Below, piece by piece: positions 18,177 to 27,094 of a stretch of DNA of 64,000 bases. Each line of letters starts with the position of its first letter. The first letter of the stretch is position 1. Source of the stretch: an uncultured Odoribacter sp. GTDB lineage: Bacteria > Bacteroidota > Bacteroidia > Bacteroidales > Marinifilaceae. The DNA lies in NCBI GenBank assembly GCA_900541415.1, contig UQJP01000024.1, forward strand, positions 7,295 to 71,294, in the 5' to 3' direction. Below the pieces are notes generated by a model. That model was not told the DNA's origin, ran no database searches, and saw only the letters and a program-made list of their open reading frames with translations. A program made the translations under genes and the position numbers.

Positions 18177-18839
18177 AAAATAGATCATTTCAACGGAAAA
18201 TATAGAGAGCCGGGAATTCCGGCCGTTTCTGCCGCCGCCGGGAATCCCGGTGCGGGGGCTGTTCCCGTGGCTCCGGTTGCAAACCCGGTTTCGGGTGCCG
18301 CTTCGCGTGTGGCTGCGTCTTCGAAAAATGCCGGGCAGGCGGGTGCTACGAATTTTGTGCGTCCCGAAGGTTCTTTCCGGATTAAAGATTCCCTGAAAAC
18401 AATCGCGCAGACCGACCCTGTGCGTAAAGCGGAAGAAGTGGTGATTAAGCGGGAGCAAATCGCCAGCCGTGAGGCGTTCGGGCAGCCGGAGGTGGTGGGC
18501 GCACTCGAATCCTATGTGGCCAGCCATAAGCCGGAACCGATCATTTCGGTGGCTTTACGCGCCCATAAGCCGGATGTGCAGGGCGAGAAGATTGTGGTGC
18601 TGGCCGATAACCAGTTGCAGATCGATAAACTGGAGAATATCAAGTTTCAGATTCAAAATTTCCTGATGCGCTCGCTGAAAAACGGTTCTATCACGCTGTC
18701 GTTCCAGATTTTCGACGATGAAACGCATAAGGATGAGGTGAAGAAGCTGTATACCGCCAGCGAAAAATTCGAGCATTTTTTAAAGTTGAATCCCGTGGTG
18801 GCCGACCTAAAGGTGATTTTCGGGCTGGAATTGGATTAA
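18135..18839 (+). CDS. dnaX: DnaX tau-specific C-terminal part, -1 frame
   Basis: Open in the -1 frame relative to the upstream part, entered at the A-run. It continues as KKKKLRASEFAALL, then an Ala/Pro/Gly-rich linker (about 60 residues), then a folded C-terminal domain ending LKVIFGLELD. An independent start is unlikely: the only upstream ATG in this frame (18090) lies inside the coding sequence of the first part and has no ribosome site. Joining both parts gives about 600 aa, the usual length for Bacteroidales DnaX. In tau this region binds the polymerase and helicase. Confidence 0.85.
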   Translation, partial: KKKKLRASEFAALLKIDHFNGKYREPGIPAVSAAAGNPGAGAVPVAPVANPVSGAASRVAASSKNAGQAGATNFVRPEGSFRIKDSLKTIAQTDPVRKAEEVVIKREQIASREAFGQPEVVGALESYVASHKPEPIISVALRAHKPDVQGEKIVVLADNQLQIDKLENIKFQIQNFLMRSLKNGSITLSFQIFDDETHKDEVKKLYTASEKFEHFLKLNPVVADLKVIFGLELD

Positions 18840-19353
18840 GGGCGGGTGTTTATCGCCGGACGACTACTGTCCGGGGAAAATTATCTTTGAATTTATGGTT
18901 ATTTTCAGACCTCGAAAAAGAAGCCGGAAAGCTGTCACGCTGGCTATTGCCCTGGGGGTGATTACCATTCTTTTGCTGGCGTTCGGAGTTTTACTTTGAA
19001 CAGGCAGGCATCCCGTATTTTTTTATTTTGAATGGTGAGGGGGGCTATTTCTATTCCTATTCCCTGTTTATTTTCATTTTTGCCTTATTTTCATTTCAGA
19101 TTGGAATAGGGAAGAAAATTCTTTCCTGCGGTGTTTTTGTTTTTTTAAGAAAAGGTTTTTTCAAGATTGGATGTTTGGTGGGTAAATTGCATTAAATCCA
19201 ATTTTGCTGTTTTTGTTGTAATTTTAGATGTTTGCTTTAGCTGGTTGTTGTTCTTGCCTGCCGGGCATAACTGTTCCGTAGCCCCTGTCTGATAGCGGGG
19301 GCTGCGGCCTGTGGGCGACCGGGCAATCCGGGGATGGGGGAGGGAGAAGGCGG
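18840..19353. other. 514-base gap between dnaX and the RND operon
   Basis: Convergent-gene gap. It holds a possible 34-codon membrane peptide (18895-18999), then AT-rich sequence without a gene, and a stem AGCCCC (19280-19285) with GGGGCT (19298-19303) that lacks a T-run on either strand. No convincing terminator was found. Confidence 0.6.
18895..18999 (+). CDS. Possible 34-aa single-pass membrane peptide
   Basis: ATG to TGA reading with a basic N-terminus (FRPRKRSRK) and one hydrophobic helix (VTLAIALGVITILLLAFGVLL), the typical form of a small inner-membrane protein. A TATCTTTG box at 18882-18889 lies immediately upstream, so transcription would start nearly at the ATG, which is unusual and may argue for a leaderless transcript or chance. 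No homologue recognised. Confidence 0.35.
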   Translation: MVIFRPRKRSRKAVTLAIALGVITILLLAFGVLL

Positions 19354-22300
19354 TTATTGGGTTTTGTATTTTCGTTTTTCAATGAAATAGTAGCACAAGG
19401 GCACGAAGTAGAGGCTGATCATCGTTCCGAAGCTCATTCCGGCAATCATGGTGACGGCCAGCGGACGTTGGAGTTGTGAACCGATGTCGTTCCCCCAAAG
19501 CAGGGGTATCATGGAGAAAATACTGGTCAAACTGGTCATTAAGATCGGTTTCAAACGCCTGACACCGCCTTCGTGGATGGCTTCGAGCAGGGATAAGCCT
19601 GAACGTTCCAGGCGGATGATGGTGTCGATCTTCAATATGGAGTCGTTGATGATGATACCGCTCATGACGACGATACCGATCATGGACATCATGTTGAGCG
19701 ATATGTCACAGAGCCACAGCACCAGGATGGCGAACGATACGTCCAGCGGGATTTCGATCAATATGATCGAAGGCAGCCACAGGGATTCGAACTGGGCGGC
19801 AAGGATGAAGTAGAGCATCAGGATGGCGATGGTGATAATCATGACCATTTCCCAGAGGGTTTCCGCCCCGGCGAAGAATGTTCCGCCGAAGTGGGCGTTC
19901 AGGTCTGCTTTGGCGGCTTCCTGACGCACCCGGTTGATGATCTGGCGGGTGCTGTCGCCCGTGTTATAGACGTTTAGGGGCACTACCGCGCCTTCTTTCC
20001 GTCCGATGATTTGTTTGTAGTCGTAATCGGCGGATATTTTGGTGAGTGCCGACATCGGGATGTATTGCCTGTCGTTGTTGGCGACGGTGGAAGTGTTCAG
20101 GATTTCCTGAATCGTCCGTTCGTCTTCGGTGATGACGATAGGGAGGTAGTGGCTTCCCGTGTTCAGCTTGTCGATGTTGGTTTTGCTGATGTTTTTTTCA
20201 AGCGTGCGGATCAGGTTTTCCTGATTCACTTTGTATAATGCTAAACGGTCCGGCAGGAAATGAATGACGATTCTTTCCTGTGAGGCGGGTTTATTGAGCA
20301 TCAGTCCCGGCATGATCGTGTTCAGACGGTCTACGAATTGATTGATCTTTTCCAGTTCTGCCACGCTGCGCCGGGAGTTGTCGGAGAGGTACACGATCAG
20401 GGGAGCGTCGTCGCTGCGGAATAGCTGTTCGAACAGGTTTTCCACTTTTTTTAGGTCTACCCGGGCTTCCGGATAGGCTTCCTTAATGTAGGCGACGATT
20501 TCTCCGGACGTTTTTTGCAGGCTTTTGTTATCGTGGGTTTTGATGTAGAGTTCCGCCTCGTTGATGTTTTGGTCTTCTTCCCGGTTCAGGAAAAATTGTT
20601 TTTCACCGATATGGCAGCTTATTTCTTCGCACTGGTCTTTGAAATGATCGATGATGTCGCCGATGCGTTTTTGGTTTTCGTCGATGTGGATGCTGCTGTT
20701 CCAGTCCGTTTTGATTAAAATTTCATTGATTTCGATCGGGGGCATCTGTTCCAGCGGAATCAGAGGCATGACGGCTATGCCGGAAGCCATAATGAGGAAC
20801 ACGATGATTACCGTCCTTACCCGATGGTGGAATACGAATTCATATACTTTGGTGTAGTACACATCCAGGTGTTTCAGGCTGATTCGTTTTACGAAACGCC
20901 CCACCTTGCCTTCTTTGGCATGCTTGAAAAGCAGGTGGAAAACCACGGGGACGATGGTGATGGATACGGCGAGGGATACGAAAAGCCCGATCGCTACCGC
21001 CACGGCTTCGTCGTAGAACAAGGCTCCGCTGACTCCGCCTAAAAATACCAGGGGTACGAATACGGCACAGGTGGTGAGTACCGAAGACAATAGCGGGCGG
21101 ATGATTTCGGTGGTTCCCTGCAAACAGGAGTCGAAGAGGGAAAAACCCCGTTCCCGGAATTGATTGATGTTATCGATCACGATGATGGAGTTGTCCACCA
21201 TCATTCCCACGCCCATAATTAAACCCGCTAACGATACGGTGTTGATCGATATGCCGAACAGTTGGAAAAAGAGGATGGTGATGATGACCGACACCGGAAT
21301 GCTGATGCTGATAATCATCGGGGAACGTGCATCCTGAAGGAAGAACAACATGATAAAAATGGTCAGGAAGATACCGATCACGAGGCTCTGTTTCAGGTTG
21401 TCGATGGAGTAATTCAGCAGGGTGGCCTGGTCGCGTGATACGGAAAATTCCACGTCCGGATAATCTACCCGGAATTTTTCGATCATATCGGATACATTGG
21501 CTTTCATTTCGGACATCCGCGCGCTGGATTGCTTGATAACGGCGAGGCATAGCGATTGGTTGTCGCCATTCACGAACAAGCCTCTTTTGTCCCTGGGACG
21601 GATGCCTACTTCCGCAATGTCCCTCACCTGCATCAGCCGTCCCTGAATGTTGATGTAGATGTTCGCTACGTCTTCTATCGAGGTGAGCTGGCTGGTGAAT
21701 TTGATGCTATATTGGTAGTAACCGTCGCGGATCGTCATGCTTCCCGCCACCATATTGTTGTTGGCGATTGCCGATTGCAACTGGTCCTGCGTGATGTTCA
21801 GGCTGCGCATTTTGGTTTCGTCCGGCAGGATATACATTTCCGGCTGGAAAGTACCGCTGATGTCTACCATCGCTACGTCCGGCAGCTGTTCGAGCCTTTT
21901 TTTGAGCACCGATTCGGTAAATTCGCAAAATTCCAGGAATTTGGCATCCGAGGAGGCGTTTTTCAGGTTCAGGTTGATATAGAACACCGGAATGTCGGAG
22001 GTAGAGGCTTTGATGATCGTGGGACGCTGCATTTCTTTCGGCAGGGAGTTCATCACCGCGTCCACTTTTTGATTCGCTTCGATAAAAGCGTAGTCGATGG
22101 AAGTTCCGTATTCGAATTGCAGGGTGATGTTCCCGCCTCCTTCTTTCGATTCGGACTGAATGGAGGTGAGGTGGGGGATTTGCTGTAACTGGTTACGGAG
22201 TTTTACGGTGATCGTGTTTTCCACTTCGTTTACAGACACGTCCTCATTGCTGTAATGGATGCTGATTTCCGGAATATCGATGTCCGGCATCAGGGAAACG

Positions 22301-22392
22301 GGCAATCTCAGCGATGCAATGATACCCAGCACAATGAAAGCTATCGTACACATTGAAACCGCTATCGGGCGTTTGAGGAAAAATTCTACCAT
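19354..22392 (-). CDS. RND efflux permease (second permease of a two-permease pump)
   Basis: Inner-membrane RND transporter, 1012 aa, with 12 predicted helices and two porter loops. It opens with VEFFLKRPIAVSMCTIAFIVLG and LPVSLMPDIDIPEISI, both family hallmarks. Helix 4 carries GVGMMVDNSIIVIDN: one Asp of the classical proton-relay pair is kept and the next is Asn. The helix 10 lysine of AcrB is not seen (region reads GIIINDSILKID). It lies 126 bases after a different RND permease and the adaptor, the arrangement of MdtABC-like heteromeric pumps. The substrate is unknown; drugs or lipids are typical. Confidence 0.92.
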   Translation of the reverse strand: MVEFFLKRPIAVSMCTIAFIVLGIIASLRLPVSLMPDIDIPEISIHYSNEDVSVNEVENTITVKLRNQLQQIPHLTSIQSESKEGGGNITLQFEYGTSIDYAFIEANQKVDAVMNSLPKEMQRPTIIKASTSDIPVFYINLNLKNASSDAKFLEFCEFTESVLKKRLEQLPDVAMVDISGTFQPEMYILPDETKMRSLNITQDQLQSAIANNNMVAGSMTIRDGYYQYSIKFTSQLTSIEDVANIYINIQGRLMQVRDIAEVGIRPRDKRGLFVNGDNQSLCLAVIKQSSARMSEMKANVSDMIEKFRVDYPDVEFSVSRDQATLLNYSIDNLKQSLVIGIFLTIFIMLFFLQDARSPMIISISIPVSVIITILFFQLFGISINTVSLAGLIMGVGMMVDNSIIVIDNINQFRERGFSLFDSCLQGTTEIIRPLLSSVLTTCAVFVPLVFLGGVSGALFYDEAVAVAIGLFVSLAVSITIVPVVFHLLFKHAKEGKVGRFVKRISLKHLDVYYTKVYEFVFHHRVRTVIIVFLIMASGIAVMPLIPLEQMPPIEINEILIKTDWNSSIHIDENQKRIGDIIDHFKDQCEEISCHIGEKQFFLNREEDQNINEAELYIKTHDNKSLQKTSGEIVAYIKEAYPEARVDLKKVENLFEQLFRSDDAPLIVYLSDNSRRSVAELEKINQFVDRLNTIMPGLMLNKPASQERIVIHFLPDRLALYKVNQENLIRTLEKNISKTNIDKLNTGSHYLPIVITEDERTIQEILNTSTVANNDRQYIPMSALTKISADYDYKQIIGRKEGAVVPLNVYNTGDSTRQIINRVRQEAAKADLNAHFGGTFFAGAETLWEMVMIITIAILMLYFILAAQFESLWLPSIILIEIPLDVSFAILVLWLCDISLNMMSMIGIVVMSGIIINDSILKIDTIIRLERSGLSLLEAIHEGGVRRLKPILMTSLTSIFSMIPLLWGNDIGSQLQRPLAVTMIAGMSFGTMISLYFVPLCYYFIEKRKYKTQ

Positions 22393-22518
22393 AATCTTTT
22401 ATTTTTTACGTCAAGAACCGGATTCCGTTTTTCCGGACGGTGTATAGGGTACAGGGGTCTTGCGTTTATTAATATTGCTTTTCTCTTTTCGTTCGTTTTG
22501 TGTTTTCCGGAAAAAAGG

Positions 22519-25500
22519 TCATTGGCCGGGCGTGTTTTTCCGTTTTCTTTTCCTCCATTTCCAGGGGGCTAACCGGCTGAAAAACCTTTTAATCTTTTTT
22601 CGCTTTCCTATCGGTTGTCCGGGTTGTTCTTCCGCGCCGGGCGGCAGGATTCCGCCGTTCGCCGCAGCCAGGGCATACCTGTGCTTGCGGAACAGGTGTT
22701 TGTAACCTTTGGTGATCTGGCTTTTCGGCACGAAGAAGATCGGCAACAGGATTATCAATACCAGCAGGGAGAAGGCCAGCCCGCTGATGGTTCCCAAAGC
22801 CAGGCTGAACCAGAAATCCGACGGTTTCCCGATCAGGAACGGAATAAAGCCCAGCATGGTGGACACGATCGTCAGTACGATAGGAATGATTTTGGCGTTA
22901 TAAGCCCTCAGATAGGTGTGTAGTCCCGCAGGACGCCCGTCTTTGAGTTTATTGTTATAATCGTTGATGATATATAAAATCGAATTAACGGCCAACCCGC
23001 ACATGAGGATAAAGGCTGCCAACCCTCCCTCGTTGAACTTTAGGCCAAAGAAGTAAAACCCTAAGAAACACCCGATAAAGGAGATCGGGGCAATGACAAT
23101 GACGATGAATGCCTGGCGGAACGATTCGAGCAGGACGGAACAAATGAAAAAGATGATCGTAATCACCAGCAGGATGTACCACACCCGCTTGTCGATGCCG
23201 CCCGCTCCCCGCCAATACGACCAGTTCCAACGGTCGGAGTCCTTTACCCGGAAACCGACGGGCATGGTGCGGTTGATTTCTTTCATCACCCGTTCCTTGA
23301 TCTTAGACGACAGCATATAGTCGCCCAGGAAATCGTATTGCACCAGCACTTCGTATTCCTGATTGATTTTAGTGATGTTCTCGAATGCCTGTTCTTCTTC
23401 CACCGATCCCACGTCGCTGAGCCGATAGACCGATTGGTTGCCGGACATGGGGCGGTTCCGCATGTCCCAAAGGCTGATTTCCTTGTCTTCCGACGGGCGG
23501 AGGACGATCGAAGTCAGCTGGTTGTTGATCATGGCGTTGGTATATATATCCCCCGCTTTCGAGAAGGAACTCAAATGCCGCAAGGTGTTCTTGATGTCGG
23601 TGTTGTTTTTGGCGAGTTTTTCTTTATCCACCTGCACTGCAAATTCTTTTGTTTTCGACGGGTTGCGGTTGTTGCCGATATACAGTTTTTTCACCCGCCT
23701 TTGCTCTTCCAGCATGCCTTTTAACTGCTCGGCATACATCAGCACTTTCCGGTAGTTGTAGCCCACCACTTTCAGCGATTCGGTGCGATATTCGCTCAGG
23801 CGGTTGGAAAATCCTTTCCCTACGCCGGAAACGTCCGAATCGGCATTCCCAATGGCGTGGACAAACCGGATCAGTTCGTTTTGAAGCATTTCCGGGAATC
23901 CGGTCAGTTCGTCTTCTTCGCGGAAGGTGATCTGCATATAGCCCCGGTTAGCGGAGTTTATATCGGAAATAAAGGTTTCCACCTCCGGATAGCCTGCCAG
24001 AAAGTTTTCCACCCTTAAAAAGGCTTCGTTCATTTGCTGGAGGGTGGCGCCGTGAGGCATACTCATGGTGAGGTTGATTTTGGTGCGCTGCCGTTGCTGC
24101 TGGTCGTCTTTCATCCATTGCCCGCCGCCCCCTTCGATGAACAGGCGGAGGCTTCCGCCGAGAATCTTATCCGTCCACGGTTTGATCTTTAAATAAAATT
24201 CGCTGCTGAAAATGCGGTTATACATTTCCGAGGCTTTCTTTTCCCGGTCGATGGTGGTGGGGATCAGGAATACAGGTAACCCGAATCCCAGAACGATAAT
24301 AACCGCCAGGATTATTTTAAATCGTTTGGTGAAAACAATGGTTTTGGCATAGCCTCTGGTGTAGCGCACGATCCGCCTTCTCCGCTTGAACAGGCGTTTC
24401 CCTTTTTCCGGTTTCAGGGGGATTTTTTCCATTAAGGCGGGGACAAAGAAAAGGGCTACGAAAACCGAAACGGTGAGGTTGGCGATGATAACGGCGGAGA
24501 AGCCCCACATGTTACGCATCACCTCGTTGTCCATATTGAAGATCACCACCAGAGCCCCCATCGTGGTGAGGGTTGCGGCGAGGATTGCCATGAACACTTT
24601 CCGGTTTTTATGGTGGCGGTAATGGTCTGCCATGACGATCACGTTATCGATGATGATACCGAACGACACGGTGACCCCTGCCAGAGCATAGAGGTGTATT
24701 TCGATCTTGAACCAATAGTAAAAGAGAAGGGCGATCAAAATATTTGCGGTCAGGCTGATCGTGATAATCAGCAGGTAGCGCAGGCTGCGGCTGGTGATCC
24801 ATACGAAGACAAGCAGAATGAGTATAGTGATCGCGGTACGAATCAGGTTTTGATTCAGTTCGTCTTTCAGTTCCACCGTGCTGTCGTAGGTCATTTTTAC
24901 GGAATAGTCTTCCGAAAAATCCTCGGCCAGTTTTTTGATTTCTTCCTGCACTTTATACGACAGGTCTATGGTGTTGGCGTTTTTTTCCGAAAAAATGTTG
25001 ATGTTAATCCGGTTTAGCCCGTTGATCCGATAGTAGGACGAGGGGATAGATTCCCGGTAGTCGAGGGTGGCGACATCTTTCAGGTAAACGATCTTGTTCC
25101 CGATGGTTTTGATCGGCAGGTAAAGCAGGTCTGTTTTATTGTCGTCCGGGTTTCCCTTGAAAATAATGTATGAATATTTTTGCTGCGGCTCGGTTTCAAT
25201 GAGTACTTTTCCGGCATCTTTCCGGGTGTAGTAGGTGCGGATACCGTTGGAAATGTCGTAGGCCGATACGCCTATGTCCGTCAGCAACCGGGAATCGTAG
25301 GTCAGCACCCATTCGAAAGGCACGGCCCCGGTGACACTCACGCTTTCAATTCCGGGCATTTGCGAGATCAGGGCGGCGATGTTGTCCTCGGCAAAAGTGG
25401 CTACATCCTGCGTGCTTCCGGGCCCGGTGATCACGTAGTTCAGCAATAGGGTTTGTTCCGAAACGCTGGCACGCCCGTCCCTGAATTCCCCGCCCCGCAC

Positions 25501-25863
25501 TTCCGATACGGACACGCCGTCGGGGAGGCTGGTTTTAACGGAACGGACAATGGAGGAAAGGTATAGCTTTACGGCATCGATGTTTTCGTTTTTATCGATG
25601 TTCAGGGTGATAGACCCCCAGCCTTGTCCGGTGTTCGAAGAAATATCGGTGAGTCCCTTCGTGCGTGCAAAAGCTCCTTCGAGTTTGGAAGTAACCTCCA
25701 TTTCCAATAATTCCGGGTTCGCGTTCGGCCAGGAGAACGATACGCTCAATTGCTGGGAACGCGAAGAGGGATAGAGCTGAAGGGTGAGCTGAGGAATCAG
25801 GCTCGCTCCCAACAACATCAGGACGACAAATAGCGTATTGACGGAAAAGGCGGATAATTTCAT
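22519..25863 (-). CDS. RND efflux permease (first permease of a two-permease pump)
   Basis: RND permease of 1114 aa, longer than the family mean of about 1040 because of inserted loops in the porter region and a basic C-terminal tail. It opens with FSVNTLFVVLMLLGASLIP and LTLQLYPSSRSQQLSVSFSWP. Helix 4 reads SFGIIIDNVIVMADHY, again Asp-Asn instead of Asp-Asp, and helix 10 reads CGLAVNSILYIINDY without the AcrB lysine. It is only distantly similar to the neighbouring permease, so the pair is not a recent duplication. It is co-transcribed with the adaptor 77 bases upstream. Confidence 0.9.
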   Translation of the reverse strand: MKLSAFSVNTLFVVLMLLGASLIPQLTLQLYPSSRSQQLSVSFSWPNANPELLEMEVTSKLEGAFARTKGLTDISSNTGQGWGSITLNIDKNENIDAVKLYLSSIVRSVKTSLPDGVSVSEVRGGEFRDGRASVSEQTLLLNYVITGPGSTQDVATFAEDNIAALISQMPGIESVSVTGAVPFEWVLTYDSRLLTDIGVSAYDISNGIRTYYTRKDAGKVLIETEPQQKYSYIIFKGNPDDNKTDLLYLPIKTIGNKIVYLKDVATLDYRESIPSSYYRINGLNRININIFSEKNANTIDLSYKVQEEIKKLAEDFSEDYSVKMTYDSTVELKDELNQNLIRTAITILILLVFVWITSRSLRYLLIITISLTANILIALLFYYWFKIEIHLYALAGVTVSFGIIIDNVIVMADHYRHHKNRKVFMAILAATLTTMGALVVIFNMDNEVMRNMWGFSAVIIANLTVSVFVALFFVPALMEKIPLKPEKGKRLFKRRRRIVRYTRGYAKTIVFTKRFKIILAVIIVLGFGLPVFLIPTTIDREKKASEMYNRIFSSEFYLKIKPWTDKILGGSLRLFIEGGGGQWMKDDQQQRQRTKINLTMSMPHGATLQQMNEAFLRVENFLAGYPEVETFISDINSANRGYMQITFREEDELTGFPEMLQNELIRFVHAIGNADSDVSGVGKGFSNRLSEYRTESLKVVGYNYRKVLMYAEQLKGMLEEQRRVKKLYIGNNRNPSKTKEFAVQVDKEKLAKNNTDIKNTLRHLSSFSKAGDIYTNAMINNQLTSIVLRPSEDKEISLWDMRNRPMSGNQSVYRLSDVGSVEEEQAFENITKINQEYEVLVQYDFLGDYMLSSKIKERVMKEINRTMPVGFRVKDSDRWNWSYWRGAGGIDKRVWYILLVITIIFFICSVLLESFRQAFIVIVIAPISFIGCFLGFYFFGLKFNEGGLAAFILMCGLAVNSILYIINDYNNKLKDGRPAGLHTYLRAYNAKIIPIVLTIVSTMLGFIPFLIGKPSDFWFSLALGTISGLAFSLLVLIILLPIFFVPKSQITKGYKHLFRKHRYALAAANGGILPPGAEEQPGQPIGKRKKIKRFFSRLAPWKWRKRKRKNTPGQ

Positions 25864-25940
25864 TTCACAGGATTCGGGGGTTCAGAAATCAATATGTTGC
25901 CGCCTGGCAGAAGAGCCTGCCGGGCGGTGAATCTATTGTT

Positions 25941-27011
25941 TTACGGAATGACCGTGACGTCGCTTTCGTGCGAAAGTCCTAAATTGTTGTCGTAGATGAC
26001 CTCCTCACCTTCGGTTAATCCCGTTTCTATACAAACATCCCGGCTGTTTTCCTGTCCGGTAGTGACATATTTCCAAATGGCCTTCCCATCCTCATGGACG
26101 AATACCACTTTTTTACCCTGACGGGGCAGTACTGCTGATTTCGGGATGAACAATTTTTCTTCGATTTGCCGTTTCACCAGAATGCTTACGTTCATACCGT
26201 CCACCAATACCGAATTTTTGTTGGGGATCAGGGCTTTGATCTGTACCATGCCGTTTTCATCGATTTTGGGGTTGATCTCGGTGATCTTCCCGAAAAGCGT
26301 TTGGTCGGGTTTGGCATAAGGGGTGGCTTCGATTGTCATGCCGGGACGGAGGTGTGCGATCTCGGTTTCCAATACGTTGAAAATGATCTCCATTTCCGAA
26401 TCGTCGATCAGGGTGCAAAGGCTTTTATAGGTGGAAGAGGGATTGTATTCCCGGGCTTCGAGATCGGCTATTACCCCTGAGAAAGGGGCTTTGACCGTGA
26501 TATTTTCATAATCGTGCTGTGCTTTTTCATAGGAGTTTTTCGCGGATGTGTAGCCACATTGCAGCATGATCGTGTGCAGGCGCTGCTGTTCGATCCGGCC
26601 CGTGTCCTCGATCGATTTTATATCTTCGCTCATCAAGCGGTTGCGCAGTTCCAGCTCGGCTTTTTTCAAGCCCAGAAAAGCCTCCTGTAAGCTTTGGGTG
26701 GATTTATAGCTGTCCACAGAAACCAGCGGATCGCCCGTTTTGACATGGTCGCCGTTTTTTACATATACTTTCGCTACAACGTCGTTCACTTCGAAATTCA
26801 GAAGTGCTTTCATCCGGGCATTGGCCTTGCCGTTGCTTACCAGCTCCATTTCGAAACGGCCGAGCTTGACTTTTGCCACCCTGACCTCCAGTTTTTCTTC
26901 TTTTTTCTCGATCCGGGCTTTTAGCTCTTCTTCCTTAGGCTTCTCTTTTTTCTTATCGCCGCATCCACTCAAAATGAACAATAGCAATAGCGGAAATATA
27001 CAAATTTTCAT
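25941..27011 (-). CDS. RND periplasmic adaptor (HlyD/AcrA-like) lipoprotein
   Basis: Membrane fusion protein connecting the RND permeases to an outer-membrane channel. It has a lipoprotein signal (LLLFILSGC), a lysine/glutamate-rich linker, the split barrel-sandwich halves (VYVKNGDHVKTGDPLVSVD and ITVKAPFSGVIADLEA), a coiled-coil hairpin between them, and beta-barrel and membrane-proximal domains (ALIPNKNSVLVDGMNVSI). Its 356 aa length is usual. It is the first gene of the minus-strand operon; no outer-membrane factor is encoded here, so a shared TolC-like protein must be elsewhere. Confidence 0.92.
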   Translation of the reverse strand: MKICIFPLLLLFILSGCGDKKKEKPKEEELKARIEKKEEKLEVRVAKVKLGRFEMELVSNGKANARMKALLNFEVNDVVAKVYVKNGDHVKTGDPLVSVDSYKSTQSLQEAFLGLKKAELELRNRLMSEDIKSIEDTGRIEQQRLHTIMLQCGYTSAKNSYEKAQHDYENITVKAPFSGVIADLEAREYNPSSTYKSLCTLIDDSEMEIIFNVLETEIAHLRPGMTIEATPYAKPDQTLFGKITEINPKIDENGMVQIKALIPNKNSVLVDGMNVSILVKRQIEEKLFIPKSAVLPRQGKKVVFVHEDGKAIWKYVTTGQENSRDVCIETGLTEGEEVIYDNNLGLSHESDVTVIP

Positions 27012-27094
27012 AAGATAAGGTTTTCGTTTGTATTGTGGTAAATATATGTATTTTTATCAAAAAACAACTTTCGGTAATAGAATTTAGGATTTAT

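Noticed and set aside
19280..19303. Hairpin AGCCCC/GGGGCT as a terminator for the RND operon
   Set aside because: No T-run on the minus strand, stem of only 6 bp.
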